Shown here piece by piece: positions 14,139 through 15,738 of a stretch of 15,738 nt of DNA. Every line of letters begins with the position of its first letter. The first letter of the stretch is position 1. Origin of the DNA: Limnoraphis robusta CS-951 (GTDB taxonomy: Bacteria > Cyanobacteriota > Cyanobacteriia > Cyanobacteriales > Microcoleaceae). The stretch is from positions 1-15,738 of the forward strand of contig NZ_LATL02000309.1 in assembly GCF_000972705.2 (NCBI RefSeq). Direction: 5' to 3'. The notes below the pieces were generated by a model. That model was not told where the DNA came from and searched no databases. It saw nothing but the letters and a program-made list of their open reading frames with translations. The translations under genes and the position numbers were made by a program.

Positions 14139-14192
14139 ACACTGCCGTAACTGCCCGATTCATCCGTCAGGCAGAGAGATCTAGGGCAGTGT
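14139..14192. repeat. Nested inverted repeats in the leader of the hydrolase gene
   Basis: ACACTGCC (14139-14146) pairs with GGCAGTGT (14185-14192), enclosing CTGCC (14151-14155) with GGCAG (14170-14174). The structure sits 23-76 bases upstream of the hydrolase ATG (minus strand) and about 210 bases past the DUF1815-type stop. It could be a terminator for the upstream gene, an operator, or a structured leader. Nothing decides between these. Confidence 0.45.
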
Positions 14193-14402
14193 CACTTCTT
14201 CCAGATTAACATTTGGAGAGGTGTAACACCACTAACAAAATTGTATTGACCGATTAACTGGGTCGTAGCCTTGAGCATTGCTGCTCTGCTCTGAATTAGC
14301 CAGCCAATCGCGCTCCAAATACTTCCTGTTTGTTCCTAGAAGTGTCGGCACTGTCTAGTCTACAGGTAGATACGAGCAAGCGACTCGCCAGAGATCAGAC
14401 CT

Positions 14403-14738
14403 TTAAGCCAGCTTCGATAACGTTACAGACGGTTCGACCTTGTACTTGACTAGGTTAGCCAGTTCTTGTAATTGATTAATCGCTTCAGCTCCTTCTAACT
14501 TCATCAATTCGCGATCATCTCGCATTTCAGTCCAAGTAATTCCGTAATCTGATACCAGGAAACGAATCAGATGATTTTCTCCCAGGCTGACCATGAAGGA
14601 GGCGCTATTCATTTGGCCCCCACAGGTATAGCAAGATGCTAAATAGCCTTGACGCTCTAACACAGTGGCCAGAGCTTGGAGACTCATCACGAGATCCTGT
14701 ACAAATTTACGGTGTTGTTCTGCTAGTCTGAGAAACAT
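14403..14738 (-). CDS. Conserved cyanobacterial hypothetical protein, DUF1815 type
   Basis: A 111-residue soluble protein without signal peptide or membrane segment. The body (about residues 1-95) reads as an alpha/beta fold: an N-terminal helix with many Leu and Gln, the CYTCGG motif at 36-41, the strand-rich block NHLIRFLVSDYGITWTEMRD near 55-74, then a C-terminal helix. I recognise it as the cyanobacterial DUF1815 family. No function is known. The CxxC pair could bind a metal or form a disulfide, but two Cys residues alone do not show this. A strong GGGAGGG sits in front of the ATG. The 7-bp inverted repeat TAAGATT/AATCTTA (14762-14768 with 14788-14794) just upstream could be an operator. 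Confidence 0.8.
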   Translation of the reverse strand: MFLRLAEQHRKFVQDLVMSLQALATVLERQGYLASCYTCGGQMNSASFMVSLGENHLIRFLVSDYGITWTEMRDDRELMKLEGAEAINQLQELANLVKYKVEPSVTLSKLA

Positions 14739-14761
14739 ATCTGCCCTCCCATCACCACACC

Positions 14762-14794
14762 TAAGATTTATTCAAAAAATGTAACATAATCTTA
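14762..14794. promoter_or_regulatory. Inverted repeat upstream of the DUF1815-type gene
   Basis: TAAGATT (14762-14768) and AATCTTA (14788-14794) form a 7-bp dyad spaced by 19 bases, 24-56 bases before the start codon. That is a position where a regulator could bind around the promoter. No known binding consensus is matched. Confidence 0.3.
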
Positions 14795-15253
14795 AGGTTT
14801 TGGTGTCTCAATGTTGGCACAGTATAACCTTAATTTGCTACAAAGATCATCACCATTCTGAACTCTTTTTCCGGATATCTGAAAATCATTAAACCTCTAG
14901 ACCCCGGACAACAGAACCCCGAAAAACTTGATAGTCAAGACTTCTACCGGAGTGATAACAGGGATTTAACAACCTGTATCAGCCTCTGCAAGAGGTAGAT
15001 TAAAATAACTAATATTATAAATATTACTTATAGTATTCAGGGATTCTACCGAACAGAAAAGGATTTTTATATAAAGCCGACTGATTACTTTAAATTTACT
15101 TATCTTTTTTTGAGGGAAAATTTAGGTTAATATTTTATTAACTTGTGTAAAGTTTCTGATCCATCTCAGGGTAGATTTTCAGAGAATTGTTGCTGCAATG
15201 CTAATTTTTAGCTGAACAAGGTATATCGGGGCAGGAGTTCAAGACAAGAGTCG

Positions 15254-15277
15254 GTCTCCCCTACCCAACCCGGAGAC
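15254..15277. repeat. Hairpin upstream of the second tnpB
   Basis: GTCTCC (15254-15259) pairs with GGAGAC (15272-15277) around a 12-nt pyrimidine-rich loop, about 230 bases before the tnpB start. It is one of two strong stems in the presumed left end of the element. Confidence 0.45.
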
Positions 15278-15328
15278 TGAGAAATAGCCGTTCAAGTTCA
15301 AGCAAGAGTTAACTGATTCGCCGTAAGT

Positions 15329-15364
15329 CCCCCACTGAATTCGGTACTCCGAATCAGTGGCGGG
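15329..15364. repeat. Strong hairpin in the presumed left end of the second TnpB element
   Basis: CCACTGA (15332-15338) pairs with TCAGTGG (15354-15360). The stem is extended outside by CCC/GGG (15329-15331 with 15362-15364) across a one-base bulge, and the apical part TTC/GAA can also pair. This is the most stable-looking structure in the gap. Hairpins of this kind are recognised by IS200/IS605 transposases and also occur in TnpB guide RNAs. Confidence 0.5.
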
Positions 15365-15473
15365 ATATAAGGCGGGCGGCGACGATTGTATCTCCGACCA
15401 ATGCCGTAAGGCGAGGAAAGAGATATATCAGGAGTCGCCAAATATTTGCAGAATAACGTTACTGTAATATATA

Positions 15474-15479
15474 TATAAT
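15474..15479 (+). promoter_or_regulatory. Candidate -10 box of the second tnpB
   Basis: A perfect TATAAT in a run of TA repeats, 30 bases before the ATG. No good -35 hexamer lies at 16-18 bp spacing. The gene has a clear GGAGGAG ribosome-binding site (15498-15504). Confidence 0.35.
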
Positions 15480-15509
15480 AGTAATAGGTCGATATTTGGA
15501 GGAGTTTAG

Positions 15510-15738
15510 ATGAAGCGACAAGCGGTAAAAGTCAGTCTATACCCTACGGACGAGCAAATCCAGGTGTTAGCTCAACACTTTGGATGTGCGCGTTGGTGGT
15601 GGAATTATGGGTTGAATCAATGTATTGAAACCTATAAAGCAACAGGCTTTGGCTTGTCTCAGTCTGGACTGAATTCTTTGTTGCCAAAACTCAAAAAAGA
15701 AAAAGAGACTGAATGGTTAGGGGATTGTTATTCGCAGG
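15510..15738 (+). CDS. tnpB: IS200/IS605-family TnpB nuclease, 5' part, cut by window end
   Basis: The first 76 codons of a second TnpB/OrfB protein. The N-terminus (VSLYPTDEQIQVLAQHFG, then ARWWWNYGLN) follows the same pattern as the truncated copy at 2233 (VRLYPTDDQ..., VRWVWNYCLE) but the residues differ enough that it is a different element, not a copy. The frame is open to the window edge, so completeness and the RuvC residues cannot be judged. GGAGGAG is five bases before the ATG. Hairpins upstream fit the left end of the element. TnpB proteins are RNA-guided nucleases that keep such elements in place. Confidence 0.9.
   Translation, partial: MKRQAVKVSLYPTDEQIQVLAQHFGCARWWWNYGLNQCIETYKATGFGLSQSGLNSLLPKLKKEKETEWLGDCYSQ

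Larger units (their letters stand above)
14795..15509. other. 715-bp intergenic region leading into the second TnpB element
   Basis: No gene is evident on either strand. The first 400 bases are A/T rich (for example 14999-15140) with short palindromes such as AATATT repeats around 15011-15025 and CTTGA/TCAAG near 14928-14940. From about 15220 the base composition changes and hairpins appear (15254-15277 and 15329-15364), which fits the left end of an IS200/IS605-type element that carries the TnpB gene at 15510. Confidence 0.55.

Noticed and set aside
14739..14800. NtcA-type site (GTA-N8-TAC) upstream of the DUF1815-type gene
   Set aside because: The half-sites do not match the consensus; only a generic 7-bp dyad is present.
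15225..15280. Possible tRNA or other structured RNA around GGAGTTCAAGAC
   Set aside because: The T-loop-like string is not placed in a cloverleaf: no acceptor stem or anticodon arm can be formed at the right distances.

Overview
The window comes from a cyanobacterium, probably a filamentous one. The HIP1 octamer GCGATCGC occurs ten times (starting at 1413, 3112, 3249, 5245, 6149, 8116, 9688, 10730, 13013 and 13435). It also holds a KGK-domain gene, a DUF1815-type gene that I know only from cyanobacteria, heptamer tandem repeats and two IS200/IS605-type TnpB genes. No housekeeping gene fixes the genus. I saw no tRNA, rRNA, CRISPR array or replication origin.

Layout. 1-285: 79-bp tandem repeats just downstream of a minus-strand KGK-domain gene (297-815). 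816-1170: gene-poor relic with a long inverted repeat and a hairpin of IS200/IS605-end type. 1171-1371: decayed 3' end of a Nudix hydrolase gene, overlapping the start of an SDR gene (1365-2084). 2085-3290: a truncated TnpB element ending in a 201-bp palindromic, MITE-like sequence. 3396-11860: a long run of plus-strand genes, in order a dihydropteroate-synthase-like protein, a fused double SAM methyltransferase, PanD-type aspartate 1-decarboxylase, a gamma-butyrobetaine-hydroxylase-like dioxygenase, an HD-domain oxygenase-like protein, a second dioxygenase, a second SDR with one in-frame stop, a 6-pyruvoyl-tetrahydropterin-synthase/QueD-type enzyme and a thioredoxin-reductase-like flavoprotein without the CxxC pair. 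12011-14738: three minus-strand genes (two-lobed retropepsin-like protease, epoxide-hydrolase-type alpha/beta hydrolase, DUF1815-type protein). 14739-15738: long intergenic stretch with hairpins, then the 5' part of a second TnpB gene cut by the window edge.

How the genes may work together. The 1.2-11.9 kb region looks like one biosynthetic cluster that joins two chemistries. One is pterin: PTPS/QueD, two PTR1/FolM-like SDRs, the pterin-binding DHPS-like barrel and perhaps the Nudix remnant. The other is a small amino-acid betaine: PanD makes beta-alanine, the double methyltransferase could N-methylate it, and the two GBBH/TmpA-like dioxygenases plus the PhnZ/TmpB-like HD protein could hydroxylate and oxidatively cleave it. 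The combination, and the way the DHPS-like active site departs from true folate enzymes, suggest an uncharacterised pathway, possibly a betaine osmolyte or a pterin-amino-acid conjugate. The product is inference only. The nonsense codon in the second SDR, the TnpB/MITE debris between the first SDR and the next gene, and the truncated Nudix gene show the cluster has been rearranged.
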